A stretch of 64,000 nt of DNA. Source: Pseudomonadota bacterium. Lineage in GTDB: Bacteria > Pseudomonadota > Gammaproteobacteria > Steroidobacterales > Steroidobacteraceae. Numbering within the stretch: position 1 is the first letter of the stretch; every line of letters begins with the position of its first letter. Below, one piece after another: positions 9,584-18,449 of this stretch. Location: contig JBBCGI010000001.1 in assembly GCA_037200975.1 (NCBI GenBank), positions 3,313,501 through 3,377,500 of the forward strand. Reading direction: 5' to 3'. The position numbers and the translations under genes were made by a program. Below the pieces are notes generated by a model. That model saw only the letters and a list, made by a program, of their open reading frames with translations, made no database searches and was not told where the DNA came from.

Positions 9584-10936
9584 GTGGCAGACAACTCAGT
9601 CTCAAATCCGGGATCGATCATCGGCGACGCGGCGCGTTTCGGCGACGTACGCACGCGGCTGCTGTTCCTGATCGGCGGACTGATCGTCTATCGCATCGGC
9701 ACGTACATTCCCGTGCCCGGCATCGACCCCGAACGTGTGGCCGGATTCTTCCGCGACAACGCCGAGACCATTTTCGGCATCGTCAACATGTTCTCGGGCG
9801 GTGCGCTCGAGCGCCTGTCCATCTTCACCATGGGCGTGATGCCCTACATCTCCGCCTCGATCATCGTGCAGATGATGGCCATGGTGGTGCCGCAGTGGAT
9901 GGAGTACCGCAAGGAAGGCGAGTCCGGCCGGCGCAAGCTGACCGAGATCACCCGTTACGGCACGCTGGGCCTGGCGCTGTTCCAGTCGTTCGTCACCGCG
10001 AGCGGCCTGCAGCAGCAGGGCATGGTGATCGCGCCGGGGCCGCAGTTCCTGTTCACCGCGGTCATCACGATGACCACGGGCGCGATGTTCCTCATGTGGC
10101 TCGGCGAGCAGATCACCGAGCGCGGCGTCGGCAACGGCATTTCGATGATCATCCTGGGCGGCATCGTGGCCGGCTTTCCGGGCGCCATCGGCCGCACCGT
10201 CGAACAGATCAACGACGGCACGATGTCGGGCCTGCTGGCGATCGTGTTGATCATCGTGGTGCTCGGAGTCACGGCCTTCTGCGTGTTCGTCGAACGCGCG
10301 CAGCGCCGCATCCCGGTGGATTACGCCAAGCGCCAGGTCGGCCGCCGCATGTACGCGGGTCAGACCACGCATTTGCCGTTCAAGCTCAACATGTCGGGCG
10401 TGATCCCGCCGATCTTTGCCTCGTCGCTGCTGCTGTTTCCGGCCACGATTGCCGGCTTTGCGGGCCAGAACACCAACACCTGGTGGGGCAATGCGCTCGC
10501 CACGTTCTCCGCCACGCTCGGCTACGGCCAGCCGGCGCACATCGCGGCCTATGCCGTGCTGATCATCTTCTTCTGCTTCTTCTATACGGCGCTGGTGTTC
10601 AACGCGCGCGAGACGGCCGACAACCTCAAGAAGTCGGGCGCCTTCATTCGCGGCATCCGCCCCGGTCAGCAGACCGGCGACTACATCGACAAGGTGCTGA
10701 CGCGGCTCACCCTCTGGGGCGCCGTCTACATCACCGCGGTGTGTCTGTTGCCCGAGCTGCTGGTGGTCAAGGGTGGTGTGCCCTTCGTGTTCGGCGGCAC
10801 TTCGCTGCTGATCGTCGTCGTGGTCGCCATGGATTTCTTCTCGCAGCTTCAGGCGCACCTGATGTCGCATCACTACCCGCAGCTGTTGAAGAAAGCGAAT
10901 CTCATGGGTTACGGCCGCTCGGGCGCGCCTCAGTAA
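9584..10936 (+). CDS. secY: Protein translocase subunit SecY
   Basis: The 450-residue product is the channel subunit of the Sec translocon. The GTG start at 9584 follows AGGAAACAAGGC. Ten hydrophobic segments can be traced, beginning near residue 25; [10 protein letters not shown]-like sequence ([10 protein letters not shown]), the pore region [14 protein letters not shown] and the cytoplasmic loop [20 protein letters not shown] are diagnostic. It follows rplO and precedes rpmJ, the standard spc operon arrangement. Confidence 0.98.
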   Translation: MADNSVSNPGSIIGDAARFGDVRTRLLFLIGGLIVYRIGTYIPVPGIDPERVAGFFRDNAETIFGIVNMFSGGALERLSIFTMGVMPYISASIIVQMMAMVVPQWMEYRKEGESGRRKLTEITRYGTLGLALFQSFVTASGLQQQGMVIAPGPQFLFTAVITMTTGAMFLMWLGEQITERGVGNGISMIILGGIVAGFPGAIGRTVEQINDGTMSGLLAIVLIIVVLGVTAFCVFVERAQRRIPVDYAKRQVGRRMYAGQTTHLPFKLNMSGVIPPIFASSLLLFPATIAGFAGQNTNTWWGNALATFSATLGYGQPAHIAAYAVLIIFFCFFYTALVFNARETADNLKKSGAFIRGIRPGQQTGDYIDKVLTRLTLWGAVYITAVCLLPELLVVKGGVPFVFGGTSLLIVVVVAMDFFSQLQAHLMSHHYPQLLKKANLMGYGRSGAPQ

Positions 10937-10951
10937 GTAAGGAAAGAGATC

Positions 10952-11065
10952 ATGAAAGTACGTCCCTCGGTCAAAAAGATCTGCAAGAACTGCAAGGTCG
11001 TGCGCCGTCGTGGCGTTGTGTACGTCATCTGTGCCGACCCGCGCCATAAACAGCGCCAGGGTTGA
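10952..11065 (+). CDS. rpmJ: 50S ribosomal protein L36
   Basis: This 37-codon gene begins [17 protein letters not shown] and ends RHKQRQG. The zinc ribbon CxxC...C....H is intact (CKNC, then Cys and His near the end), so it is the zinc-binding form. GGAAAGAGATC precedes the ATG. It sits 15 bases after secY and 34 before rpsM, joining the spc and alpha operons. Confidence 0.95.
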   Translation: MKVRPSVKKICKNCKVVRRRGVVYVICADPRHKQRQG

Positions 11066-11099
11066 GAGCAGAGAACTCCGGATTTAGCAGGAAAAGCAC

Positions 11100-11480
11100 A
11101 TGGCACGTATTGCTGGCGTAAACATCCCGATGAACAAACACGTGGTGATCGGGCTCACCCACATCTTCGGTGTGGGCCGCTCACGCGCGAAGGACATCTG
11201 CGCATCGACCGGAATCGCTCCGACGACCAAGGTGAAAGATCTCACCGAAGTCGAAGTGAACGCGATCCGTTCGGCGCTCGCGAAGACCGCGGTCGAAGGC
11301 GACCTGCGCCGCGAGAATTCCATGAACATCAAGCGGCTGATGGATCTCGGCGCGTATCGCGGCATCCGTCATCGCAAGGGCCTTCCGGTCCGTGGACAGC
11401 GCACGCGCACCAATGCGCGCACGCGCAAGGGCCCGCGCAAGCAGGCAGTGAAGTTGAACGCTCCTCCGGGCAAGGTTTAA
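11100..11480 (+). CDS. rpsM: 30S ribosomal protein S13
   Basis: The 126-residue product starts [21 protein letters not shown] and has the helix-two-turn-helix region and the basic tail [21 protein letters not shown] that contacts P-site tRNA. It is the first gene of the alpha-operon group. AGGAAAAGCAC precedes the ATG. Confidence 0.97.
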   Translation: MARIAGVNIPMNKHVVIGLTHIFGVGRSRAKDICASTGIAPTTKVKDLTEVEVNAIRSALAKTAVEGDLRRENSMNIKRLMDLGAYRGIRHRKGLPVRGQRTRTNARTRKGPRKQAVKLNAPPGKV

Positions 11481-11492
11481 GAGGTTAGTTAG

Positions 11493-11924
11493 ATGGCTGA
11501 CGATAAAAAAGCTGACGCAGGCGTTGCCAACAACGCCCAGACCGGTGGCCCGAAAAAGCCGAAGAAGGCACGCAAGAACGTGCTCGACGGCATTGCGCAC
11601 GTGCACGCGTCGTTCAACAACACGATCATCACGATCACCGATCGCCAGGGAAACACGCTTTCCTGGGCGACCTCGGGCGGTTGTGGCTTCCGCGGTTCGC
11701 GCAAGTCCACGCCGTTCGCAGCCCAGGTGGCCGCTGAAAAGGCCGGCAACGCAGCGCAGGAACACGGCGTGAAGAACGTCGAAGTCCGCGTCGGCGGCCC
11801 CGGCCCCGGTCGTGAATCCGCGGTGCGTGCCCTGAACGCCTGCGGCTTGAAGATCACCAGCATTTCCGACATCACGCCGATTCCGCATAACGGCTGCCGC
11901 CCGCCCAAAAAGCGTCGCGTTTAA
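11493..11924 (+). CDS. rpsK: 30S ribosomal protein S11
   Basis: The core is typical S11: [39 protein letters not shown] and the C-terminus [21 protein letters not shown], here cited in parts. S11 forms the platform next to the E-site. At 143 residues it is about 14 longer than in E. coli because of an N-terminal Ala/Lys-rich stretch. Confidence 0.97.
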   Translation: MADDKKADAGVANNAQTGGPKKPKKARKNVLDGIAHVHASFNNTIITITDRQGNTLSWATSGGCGFRGSRKSTPFAAQVAAEKAGNAAQEHGVKNVEVRVGGPGPGRESAVRALNACGLKITSISDITPIPHNGCRPPKKRRV

Positions 11925-11939
11925 GCAGGACAACTACAG

Positions 11940-12563
11940 ATGGCAAAGTACACCGGTCCCAAGTGCAAACTCTCGCGTCGCGAGGGCACGGATCTCTTCC
12001 TGAAGAGCGGCGTGAAGCCCCTCGAGAGCAAGTGCAAGTTCCAGGTGCCGCCGGGCGGCATCAAGGGCGAGCGCAAGCAGCGTCTGTCCGATTACGGCCT
12101 GCAGCTGCGTGAAAAACAGAAATTGCGCCGCATGTACGGGGTCCTGGAACGCCAGTTCTCCAATTACTACGTCGAAGCGGCCCGCCGCACCGGCTCCTCG
12201 GGTGAAAACCTGCTGAAGCTGCTCGAGTGCCGCCTCGACAACGTCGTGTACCGCATGGGCTTCGCCTCGACGCGCTCGGAAGCGCGCCAGCTGGTGTCGC
12301 ACAAGTCGATCCAGGTGAACGATGGCGTGGTCACGATCGCCTCGTACCAGTGCAAGGCCGGTGACGTGATCACCGTGCGCGAGAAGGCCAAGAAGCAGCT
12401 GCGCATCCAGGGCGCGATGCAGATCGCGACGCAGGTGGGTCTGCCCGACTGGGTGGACGTGAACGGCACGGAATTCCGTGGCGTGTTCAAGTCGGTGCCG
12501 GGCCGGGACGAGATCCTGCCGGACATCAACGAGAACCTGGTCGTCGAGCTTTACAGCAAGTAA
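11940..12563 (+). CDS. rpsD: 30S ribosomal protein S4
   Basis: The 207-residue protein begins [19 protein letters not shown] and contains the S4 RNA-binding domain ([15 protein letters not shown], then [13 protein letters not shown]). It is a primary 16S rRNA binder and in E. coli the repressor of the alpha operon. Length and order (rpsM-rpsK-rpsD-rpoA) are standard. Confidence 0.97.
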   Translation: MAKYTGPKCKLSRREGTDLFLKSGVKPLESKCKFQVPPGGIKGERKQRLSDYGLQLREKQKLRRMYGVLERQFSNYYVEAARRTGSSGENLLKLLECRLDNVVYRMGFASTRSEARQLVSHKSIQVNDGVVTIASYQCKAGDVITVREKAKKQLRIQGAMQIATQVGLPDWVDVNGTEFRGVFKSVPGRDEILPDINENLVVELYSK

Positions 12564-12579
12564 GAAGTTTTAGTTTGGT

Positions 12580-12626
12580 CCGCTCCATTTGGAGCGGGCT
12601 GGTGCGTTAGCCCGCGTTGCCGCGGG
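12580..12626 (+). promoter_or_regulatory. Two hairpins in the rpsD-rpoA spacer
   Basis: In the 76-base spacer before rpoA, CCGCTCC-attt-GGAGCGG (12580-12597) and CCCGCG-ttgc-CGCGGG (12611-12626) each form a tight stem. The second ends next to the GGGGAAGG ribosome-binding site of rpoA, so it could modulate rpoA translation or mRNA stability. Neither has a following T-run. A regulatory role is inference. Confidence 0.4.
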
Positions 12627-12639
12627 GAAGGTGAATCGA

Positions 12640-13644
12640 ATGCAAGGTTCAGTCAGCGAGTTTCTCAAGCCCCGAGTCGTCAAGGTGCAGCCCACGGCCC
12701 CGCGCCAGGCGCGCGTCGTCATCGAGCCGTTCGAGCGTGGCTTCGGCCATACCCTCGGCAACGCGCTGCGTCGTGTATTGCTGTCGTCCATGCCGGGCGC
12801 GGCGATCACGGAAGTCGAGATCGAAGGCGTGCTCCATGAGTACACCTCCATCGAAGGCGTGCAGGAAGACGTCGTCGACATCCTGCTCAACCTGAAGCAA
12901 GTTGCTCTCAAGATGCACACGCGCGACAGCGCCGAGCTGCGCCTGTCGAAGAAGGGCCCGGGCCCGGTGACGGCCGGCGACATCCACACGGACCATGACA
13001 TCGAAGTCGTGAACCCGGAGCTGGTGCTCGCCAACCTCACGAAGGCCGGCGAACTGACGATGACGCTGCGCGTCGAGCGTGGCCGTGGCTACCGCCCGGC
13101 TGCCAACCGCGCCGCGTTCGAAGAGCAGAGTCGTCCGATCGGCCGCCTGCAGCTCGATGCCTCGTTCTCGCCCGTGCGTCGCGTGACGTACATGGTCGAT
13201 GCCGCGCGCGTCGAACAGCGTACCGACCTGGACAAGCTCGTGATCGACATCGAGACCAACGGCACGATCGACGCGGAAGAAGCCATCCGTCGCGCCGGCG
13301 GCATCCTCAAGGATCAGCTGAGCGTGTTCGTGGATCTGCAGGGCGAGGAAGAAGCCTCGACCAAGGTCTCCGAGATGCAGTTCGATCCGTTGCTGCTGCG
13401 TCCGGTCGACGAGCTCGAGCTCACCGTCCGTTCGGCCAACTGCTTGAAGGCCGAGAACATCCATTACATCGGCGATCTCGTGCAGCGCACGGAAGTCGAG
13501 CTGCTGCGCACCCCGAACCTCGGCAAGAAATCGCTGACCGAGATCAAGGAAGTGCTGCAGAGCCACGGCCTCATGCTCGGCATGCGTCTCGATGGCTGGC
13601 CGCCGGCCGGTCTCAAGCACGATGCCGACCGCGGCATGATCTGA
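12640..13644 (+). CDS. rpoA: DNA-directed RNA polymerase subunit alpha
   Basis: The ATG at 12640, preceded by GGGGAAGG, gives 334 residues. The N-terminal domain has the dimerisation and assembly segments ([23 protein letters not shown]), and the C-terminal domain ends with the promoter-contact region [20 protein letters not shown] followed by [15 protein letters not shown]. It assembles the polymerase core and binds UP elements and activators. It lies between rpsD and rplQ as usual. Confidence 0.98.
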   Translation: MQGSVSEFLKPRVVKVQPTAPRQARVVIEPFERGFGHTLGNALRRVLLSSMPGAAITEVEIEGVLHEYTSIEGVQEDVVDILLNLKQVALKMHTRDSAELRLSKKGPGPVTAGDIHTDHDIEVVNPELVLANLTKAGELTMTLRVERGRGYRPAANRAAFEEQSRPIGRLQLDASFSPVRRVTYMVDAARVEQRTDLDKLVIDIETNGTIDAEEAIRRAGGILKDQLSVFVDLQGEEEASTKVSEMQFDPLLLRPVDELELTVRSANCLKAENIHYIGDLVQRTEVELLRTPNLGKKSLTEIKEVLQSHGLMLGMRLDGWPPAGLKHDADRGMI

Positions 13645-13674
13645 GTCGATCGACAATAGTTAGGAACAAGCTTC

Positions 13675-14277
13675 ATGCGTCATCATCTTTCCGGCCGCCA
13701 GCTCTCGCGTAATGCACCGCATCGTCATGCGTTGCTGCGCAGCCTGTCGGTGTCGTTGCTGCGTTTCGAGACCATCCGCACCACGGTGCCGAAGGCCAAG
13801 GAACTGCGTCGGGTGGTCGAGCCGTTGATCACACTCGGCAAGGAAGACAGCGAGCCGAATCGCCGTCTCGCGTTCGCGCGCCTGCGCGATTCCGAGATCG
13901 TGACCAAGCTGTTCGAGACCATCGGCCCGCGCTTCAAGGCGCGTCCGGGTGGCTACACGCGCATCCTGCACATGGCTCCCCGTCCGGGCGACAACGCCCC
14001 GATGGCGCTGATGCAGCTGGTGGAGCGTTCGGCCCCTGAAGCCGTCGATGCCGCGCCCGAAGACAAGAAGGCGAAGAAGGCCGACAAGCCGAAGGTCGAG
14101 GCCGTCAGCAAGGACGACAAGAAGGCGAAGGCCGAAGCCAAGAAAGTGCGCGAGAAGGCCGCCAAGGCCGTGAAGGCGGAGAAGACGGCGAAGGCCGCTG
14201 CCGCCAAGTCTGCCAAGAAGGCCGCGGCGCCGAAGAAGAAAACTGCTGCCAAGAAGAAAAAGAAGTCGTCGAAGTAA
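13675..14277 (+). CDS. rplQ: 50S ribosomal protein L17 with long basic C-terminal extension
   Basis: Residues 1-120 are standard L17 ([53 protein letters not shown], cited in parts). L17 is normally 115-130 residues; this one has 200. The extra 75 or so residues are almost entirely Lys, Ala, Glu and Asp and end in KKKKKSSK, resembling histone H1-like tails. The extension is in frame with no sign of a frameshift. The gene ends two bases before a RAYT-flanking repeat. Confidence 0.95.
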   Translation: MRHHLSGRQLSRNAPHRHALLRSLSVSLLRFETIRTTVPKAKELRRVVEPLITLGKEDSEPNRRLAFARLRDSEIVTKLFETIGPRFKARPGGYTRILHMAPRPGDNAPMALMQLVERSAPEAVDAAPEDKKAKKADKPKVEAVSKDDKKAKAEAKKVREKAAKAVKAEKTAKAAAAKSAKKAAAPKKKTAAKKKKKSSK

Positions 14278-14279
14278 AC

Positions 14280-14301
14280 AAAAAGGGGACAGATCTATTT
14301 T
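14280..14301 (+). repeat. Left 22-bp inverted repeat flanking the RAYT gene
   Basis: The 22 bases beginning AAAAAGGGGACAGATC are an exact reverse complement of 15139-15160. The repeat starts two bases after the rplQ stop and separates that gene from its terminator. It holds the palindrome AGATCT. Confidence 0.85.
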
Positions 14302-14306
14302 CCCCG

Positions 14307-14336
14307 AAACAGGCGCCGCAAGGCGCCTGTTTTGTT
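14307..14336 (+). terminator. Intrinsic terminator of the ribosomal operon
   Basis: AAACAGGCGCC and GGCGCCTGTTT form an 11-bp perfect stem around the tetraloop GCAA, followed by TTTTGTT. It ends the rplC-rplQ transcript. The structure lies 30 bases past the rplQ stop, downstream of the left RAYT repeat. Confidence 0.85.
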
Positions 14337-14365
14337 ATGGGGAACGGATTCTTCGGGCCATGTAG

Positions 14366-15058
14366 CTAGCGCTTCTTTCGGGGCCGCCCGCGCATTCGAT
14401 TTGATACGCGCATTCCGAATTTCCGATCGACTGCCTCGACAAAGTCCTCCTCGCCGGTCAGTTGGTTCCGTTGAACAGACCCGCGAATCATTTGTAGTTC
14501 ACTGTCATCGACCGGCGCGGCCGCCAATTTCTTATACAGTTCATGACGACGCTCGGGCGTGGCAGCCAGGGCGAACAGCACAGGATCGATATCGAGAAAG
14601 GCGCAGCTTGTCAGCCCCGCACGCGCGCGATAACTCGACCACCGATATTCCTGTGGCCGGGACACGAGCTTCGCGCGCACCGGGTTCTGATCCACATATC
14701 GACAGCAGGCGAGCAGGTAACGATCCGAATCGATAGGGCTGCATTTGAAGCGGCTTTCCCACAACGAACCGCTCCACGCATTGCGCGAATTCAATCGACG
14801 CGAGTGTCGCCCAGCTGCGCGCTTCATCAATGTGCTGATGTTCGTCGCATCGTCTCCAGGGTCGACGACGAGATGAACGTGGTTGCTCATCAGGCAGTAC
14901 GCATAGATCTTGAGTTGCAGCGCTGCGCGACATTCGGCCAATGTGCCGAGATAGTCATTGCGATCGACGTCGTTGAAGAACACCGCATTCCGACGGTGAC
15001 CTCGCTGGACGATGTGATGCGGAAGATTGGCTACCGCAATGCGGGATTTTCTCGGCAT
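14366..15058 (-). CDS. REP-associated tyrosine transposase (RAYT), Y1/IS200-like
   Basis: The 230-residue protein belongs to the Y1 (HUH) transposase superfamily. The metal-binding HUH motif is MSNHVHLVV near residues 57-65, and the catalytic Tyr is in YVDQNPVRAKLV near residue 120. The N-terminus MPRKSRIAVANLPHHIVQRGH and the WxSSYRAR segment are typical of RAYTs rather than of IS200 itself. The gene runs against the ribosomal operon and is flanked by 22-bp inverted repeats, the arrangement expected if the enzyme recognises those repeats. The basic tail ends GRPRKKR. Confidence 0.85.
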   Translation of the reverse strand: MPRKSRIAVANLPHHIVQRGHRRNAVFFNDVDRNDYLGTLAECRAALQLKIYAYCLMSNHVHLVVDPGDDATNISTLMKRAAGRHSRRLNSRNAWSGSLWESRFKCSPIDSDRYLLACCRYVDQNPVRAKLVSRPQEYRWSSYRARAGLTSCAFLDIDPVLFALAATPERRHELYKKLAAAPVDDSELQMIRGSVQRNQLTGEEDFVEAVDRKFGMRVSNRMRGRPRKKR

Positions 15059-15138
15059 CCTTGCCTCCTTGGAAGTACGCGGATAGCGTAGGACTCCCGG
15101 GGACGAGGGTCGGCAGGCGAATCGCCTGCATATCTAGA

Positions 15139-15160
15139 AAAATAGATCTGTCCCCTTTTT
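15139..15160 (+). repeat. Right 22-bp inverted repeat flanking the RAYT gene
   Basis: An exact reverse complement of 14280-14301, ending in ATCTGTCCCCTTTTT. It abuts the mscL ribosome-binding site (CAGGAG at 15161), so mscL's upstream region is made of this element. Confidence 0.85.
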
Positions 15161-15172
15161 CAGGAGTCCGCC

Positions 15173-15568
15173 ATGAGTCTCGGGAAGGAATTCAAAGAAT
15201 TTGCCATGAAGGGCAGCGTCGTCGACCTGGCCATCGGCGTGATCATCGGCGCGGCGTTCGGCAAGATCGTGTCATCGCTGGTCGAGGACATCATCATGCC
15301 GCCGCTCGGCAAGGTCATTGGCGGCGTGAATTTCTCGGATCTCGCGGTCAGTCTCGGAGCGGACCCGACCGGCAAGGAAGTGCTGTGGAAATACGGCAAT
15401 TTCCTGCAGATCAGCTTCCAGTTCCTGATCGTCGCGTTCGTGCTGTTCATGCTGATCCGCACGATCAACAAGCTCAAGAAGCCCGACCCCGCCGCGCCGC
15501 CGCCACCGCCGGCGAAGCAGGAAGTGCTGTTGACGGAAATCCGCGACCTGCTCGCCAAGAAGCAGTGA
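15173..15568 (+). CDS. mscL: Large-conductance mechanosensitive channel
   Basis: The 131-residue protein has the MscL layout: an N-terminal amphipathic helix ([20 protein letters not shown]), the gate helix TM1 with [18 protein letters not shown], a periplasmic loop and TM2 ([18 protein letters not shown]), then a C-terminal helix. It opens under hypo-osmotic stress in the inner membrane. CAGGAG precedes the ATG. The linker has a Pro run ([10 protein letters not shown]), longer than in E. coli. No obvious promoter of its own is visible next to the RAYT repeat. Confidence 0.96.
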   Translation: MSLGKEFKEFAMKGSVVDLAIGVIIGAAFGKIVSSLVEDIIMPPLGKVIGGVNFSDLAVSLGADPTGKEVLWKYGNFLQISFQFLIVAFVLFMLIRTINKLKKPDPAAPPPPPAKQEVLLTEIRDLLAKKQ

Positions 15569-15591
15569 TCCCAAGAGTGAATCGATAAACG

Positions 15592-15939
15592 ATGGCCGTG
15601 ATTCGTTACATCTGGATGTTCCGGATCGCGGCCGTCGTCTTCCTGGTGTTGGGTTTGTCCTGGTTGTGGCGCTTCGGTCTGACCGACTATCGACCGGACC
15701 AACGGCTCTACGGGCTGGCGCTCGGCCTGCTGGCGTTCCTCACCGGTGTGTTCCTGTTGCGGCGCGCGAAAGCCGCGATCGCCATTTCAGCACTGGCGGC
15801 GGTGGTCGTCGCCGTGAGCGCCATGTTGTTCGTACCGAGCGCGAGCGGCCCGGGAATCCTGTTTCTCATCGGGCTCGCGGTTGCCGGCGGCCTGTACGCG
15901 GCGCTGTCGTTTCGCGTGTTGTTCGGCCCACGCAGCTGA
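15592..15939 (+). CDS. Small integral membrane protein, unknown function
   Basis: The 115-residue product has four predicted transmembrane segments (about residues 8-25, 40-58, 62-80 and 86-108) separated by short polar loops. No family was recognised. It follows mscL by 23 bases and may be co-transcribed with it, but nothing links its function to the channel. Composition matches the rest of the chromosome. Confidence 0.6.
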   Translation: MAVIRYIWMFRIAAVVFLVLGLSWLWRFGLTDYRPDQRLYGLALGLLAFLTGVFLLRRAKAAIAISALAAVVVAVSAMLFVPSASGPGILFLIGLAVAGGLYAALSFRVLFGPRS

Positions 15940-15945
15940 ACGCGC

Positions 15946-17295
15946 TCAGGCGCTCGCGAACGCCTGCCGCGTGAGATTTTCCGGGGTGCCGGCGCGCGCC
16001 ACGACGTTGTCTTCGATGCGCACGCCGCCAAACGGCTTGAGCTGCGCAACGCGATTCCAGTCGATCATCTTGCCGATCGGCTTCGCTTTCGCTTCGTTCA
16101 GCAACTGGTCGATGAAGTAGAACCCGGGCTCCACCGTCACCACGAATCCGTCTTCGAGCTTGCGCGTCAGCCGCAGGAACGGATGGTTGTAAGGGCGATC
16201 GATCTGCTGGCCATCGGGGCTGGCCTGCTGGCCGCCCACGTCGTGTACCTGCAGCCCTAACAAGTGTCCGATGCCGTGCGGGTAGAACACCGACGTGAGT
16301 GCATTGTCGACGGCTTCATCGGCGCTCACCGTGATGACTCCGGCCTCGCCGAGGAATTCGCTGATCGCACGGTACGAGGCCTGGTGAAAATCGCGCCAGT
16401 CGACTCCCACGCGCGCCTGCGCGCAGAGTTTCAGCTGCAGTTCGTCGAATCGCGCGATGAGCGCGGCGAATTCCGCGTCGTGATGCGAGTGGGTGCGCGT
16501 GATGTCGGAGGAGTAGCCGCCGAATTCCGCGCCGGCATCGATCAGCAATGAATGCAGTTTGGCCGGCTTCTCGCGTTGCTGGTTCTGGTAGTGCAGCACC
16601 GCGCCGCCTTCGTTGAGCGCGATGATCGGGTTGTAAGGCAGTTCGCATTCGCGCTGGCTGCAGGCGGCCATGAAGGCCAGCGCAATCTCGAATTCGCTCG
16701 CGCCGGCGCGAAACGCGCGTTCCGCGGCGGCGTGGCCACGCGCGCCGAGCCGGTTCGCCTCGCGCAGGCAGGCGATTTCGTACGCCGACTTGCTCGCACG
16801 CCCGAAGTCGAGCTGCGCGATGAGGTGCTCCGGATTGATGCCCTTCACGCCCCAGCCCACGAGCTCGGAGAAGGGCGCGCCGATGAACGCGGTACGCGAC
16901 AAATCCTCCGGCAACGCGGCGCGCGCGGCGGCGCGATCGGCGCAGCTCACGATGTCGAACGCGTCCGTCCAGTATGAGTCGGGCAGTTCGGGCGATTTGT
17001 GCCAGTAGTCGACCGGCTGGTGGATCAGCAGCAGCGGCTTCTTGCCCGGCGTGAAATGGACGAACGAATCGGGCGCGTCGGTGAGCGGCGCCCAGACCTT
17101 GAACGGCGCCTGCACGCGAAAAGGCAGGTGATGGTCGTCCAGGAACAGCAAGGGCGGGGTGCCGGAGTGAACCAGCAGCGTGTCAAATCCGGTCGATTCG
17201 AGCGCCGAACCGCTGCGTTTCTTCACTCGCTGGATGTGGTCGGCAAAGAGCGCGGCCCAGGAGTCCGTATTTTGTCTGGTAGCTGGCGAATTCAT
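15946..17295 (-). CDS. pepQ: Xaa-Pro dipeptidase (PepQ-type, M24B)
   Basis: The 449-residue protein has the creatinase-like N-terminal domain and the pita-bread metalloprotease domain. Metal-binding residues are visible: Asp in LLIDAGAEFGGYSSDITRTH (two Asp), His in HGIGHLLGLQVHDVGG, Glu in VTVEPGFYFIDQLL and Glu in GGVRIEDNVV. PepQ hydrolyses X-Pro dipeptides in the cytoplasm using two Mn ions and also has organophosphate-hydrolysing side activity in some species. Length is normal for the gammaproteobacterial PepQ (about 440). It is convergent with the preceding membrane-protein gene. Confidence 0.92.
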   Translation of the reverse strand: MNSPATRQNTDSWAALFADHIQRVKKRSGSALESTGFDTLLVHSGTPPLLFLDDHHLPFRVQAPFKVWAPLTDAPDSFVHFTPGKKPLLLIHQPVDYWHKSPELPDSYWTDAFDIVSCADRAAARAALPEDLSRTAFIGAPFSELVGWGVKGINPEHLIAQLDFGRASKSAYEIACLREANRLGARGHAAAERAFRAGASEFEIALAFMAACSQRECELPYNPIIALNEGGAVLHYQNQQREKPAKLHSLLIDAGAEFGGYSSDITRTHSHHDAEFAALIARFDELQLKLCAQARVGVDWRDFHQASYRAISEFLGEAGVITVSADEAVDNALTSVFYPHGIGHLLGLQVHDVGGQQASPDGQQIDRPYNHPFLRLTRKLEDGFVVTVEPGFYFIDQLLNEAKAKPIGKMIDWNRVAQLKPFGGVRIEDNVVARAGTPENLTRQAFASA

Positions 17296-17452
17296 GGCTC
17301 GATTCTATGCGTGCCGACTCGTCGCAACGTATTGATGCGACGCAACAAATCGACCGATTTCGGGGTCGGCCGCTCTTCGAACGACTGAACCTGCGCCGCG
17401 GCGCGCGCAATGACGCCGGCGAGCTGTCGCCATCAACGGACAAAAATTGCAC

Positions 17453-17482
17453 TTGTTTCAAATGCATCGGCAAATCGATAAA
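17453..17482 (+). promoter_or_regulatory. Possible promoter for the Ala/Pro-rich lipoprotein
   Basis: TTGTTT at 17453-17458 and GATAAA at 17477-17482 are separated by 18 bp in a locally AT-rich patch. Downstream, 17509-17522 is a perfect 14-bp palindrome (AACAAACGTTTGTT) that could be an operator. Both are weak single-site calls. Confidence 0.35.
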
Positions 17483-17562
17483 ATCGCGCGCCGCGATGTG
17501 AATCGCGTAACAAACGTTTGTTTGGTCTCACTTACCACTAGATATTTTTGGGGTACCCCTAC

Positions 17563-17826
17563 ATGAAATTGAACGTTGCTCTCGCCGCCTCGATCGCGGC
17601 TTTCGCGCTGATGGGCTGCAGCAAGCAGGAAGCCGCTGAAACGGCTGCTCCGGCTGCTGACGCTGCTGCTCCTGCTGAAGCTGCTCCGGCTGACGCCGCT
17701 GCCGGCGCCGCTGCCGACGCTGCTGCTCCCGCTGCTGACGGTGCGATGGCGCCGGCCGCTGACGCTGCCGCTCCGGCTGCTGACGCTGCTGCTCCGGCCG
17801 CTCCGGCTGAAGCCCCGAAGCAGTAA
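17563..17826 (+). CDS. Ala/Pro-rich lipoprotein, unknown function
   Basis: The 87-residue product starts MKLNVALAASIAAFALMGC, a lipoprotein signal with Cys19 as the likely lipidation site. The mature part is nearly all Ala, Pro, Asp and Glu in repeats of the type APAADAA, so it is probably an unfolded periplasmic spacer. The only purine-rich segment before the ATG lies in GGGGTACCCC (17550-17559), a perfect palindrome. A terminator follows the stop. Short repeat-rich proteins like this are often mis-annotated, but the signal peptide and terminator support a real gene. Confidence 0.75.
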   Translation: MKLNVALAASIAAFALMGCSKQEAAETAAPAADAAAPAEAAPADAAAGAAADAAAPAADGAMAPAADAAAPAADAAAPAAPAEAPKQ

Positions 17827-17865
17827 TCGATCCGATTACTGTTTCGAGCCAGCAGGCTCATGACG

Positions 17866-17907
17866 GCCCGGGCAGTGCGTAACAACGTCTGCCCGGGCTT
17901 TGTCTTT
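17866..17907 (+). terminator. Intrinsic terminator after the lipoprotein gene
   Basis: GCCCGGGCAG (17866-17875) pairs perfectly with CTGCCCGGGC (17889-17898) across a 13-base loop, followed by TTTGTCTTT. The next gene starts 12 bases later. Confidence 0.8.
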
Positions 17908-17918
17908 CAGGGGGTAGC

Positions 17919-18449
17919 GTGACAGTCAGTGTCCGGGATGCACGCGGCGCAGTCCGCGATCGCGAGTGGATAGAAAGCGTCTACCGCGATTACCTCGACG
18001 ACCTCTCGCCGTTGAACACCGGCGTGTTCAGCGCGACTTCGCTCGGCGAAATCGGCTACAGCGAGTCCGATCAGCTCGCGCGCTGGTTCGGCGACTCCAC
18101 CGTCAATCCACTGGTCATCGTCCGTGGCAGCGAACCGGTCGGGTTCGCGATGGTTGCCCGCGGCAGCACCACGACCGGCAAACCGCCGGTCGACTATCGC
18201 ATGGCCGAATTCTTCGTCGCGCGCACGTTCCGCCGGCGCGGCGTAGGACGCCTCGCGGTCGAGCTCATCCTCAACCGGTTCGCCGGGCGTTGGGAAATCG
18301 TCGAGTACCTGCGCAACCCCGTCGCGGTCGCCTTCTGGCGGCGCGTGGTGGCTAACTACACGCAGGGCCGTTTCCAGGAGCGCGTCACCAATGGCGAAGT
18401 GCGGCAGGTTTTCGAATCGGGCCTGGCTCGCGCGCAGAAGCCGGCCTGA
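17919..18449 (+). CDS. GNAT-family N-acetyltransferase
   Basis: The 176-residue product has the GNAT fold with motif A as FFVARTFRRRGVGRLAVELIL, whose RxxGxG loop (RRGVGR) binds acetyl-CoA; the C-terminal NPVAVAFWRRVV is the usual motif B. The acceptor substrate cannot be deduced. The GTG start follows GGGGGT. Its 3' end overlaps the next gene by 59 bases if that gene starts at its first ATG. Confidence 0.8.
   Translation: MTVSVRDARGAVRDREWIESVYRDYLDDLSPLNTGVFSATSLGEIGYSESDQLARWFGDSTVNPLVIVRGSEPVGFAMVARGSTTTGKPPVDYRMAEFFVARTFRRRGVGRLAVELILNRFAGRWEIVEYLRNPVAVAFWRRVVANYTQGRFQERVTNGEVRQVFESGLARAQKPA

Larger units (their letters stand above)
14280..15160. mobile_element. RAYT element between rplQ and mscL
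   Basis: An 881-bp segment bounded by perfect 22-bp inverted repeats contains one gene, a REP-associated tyrosine transposase on the minus strand. RAYTs are usually single-copy genes bracketed by REP-type repeats that may be scattered through the genome. The terminator of rplQ (14307-14336) lies inside the left boundary, so either the terminator came with the element or the left repeat inserted alone. No target-site duplication was recognised. Confidence 0.7.

Noticed and set aside
14366-15058. Full IS200/IS605 insertion sequence
   Set aside because: No TnpB gene or subterminal guide hairpins of IS200 type; the sequence pattern and flanking repeats fit RAYT.
17630-17815. Short tandem repeats that could suggest a CRISPR or VNTR
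   Set aside because: They are irregular GCTGCTCCGGCTGCTGAC-type repeats encoding the Ala/Pro tract of a lipoprotein; no spacer structure.
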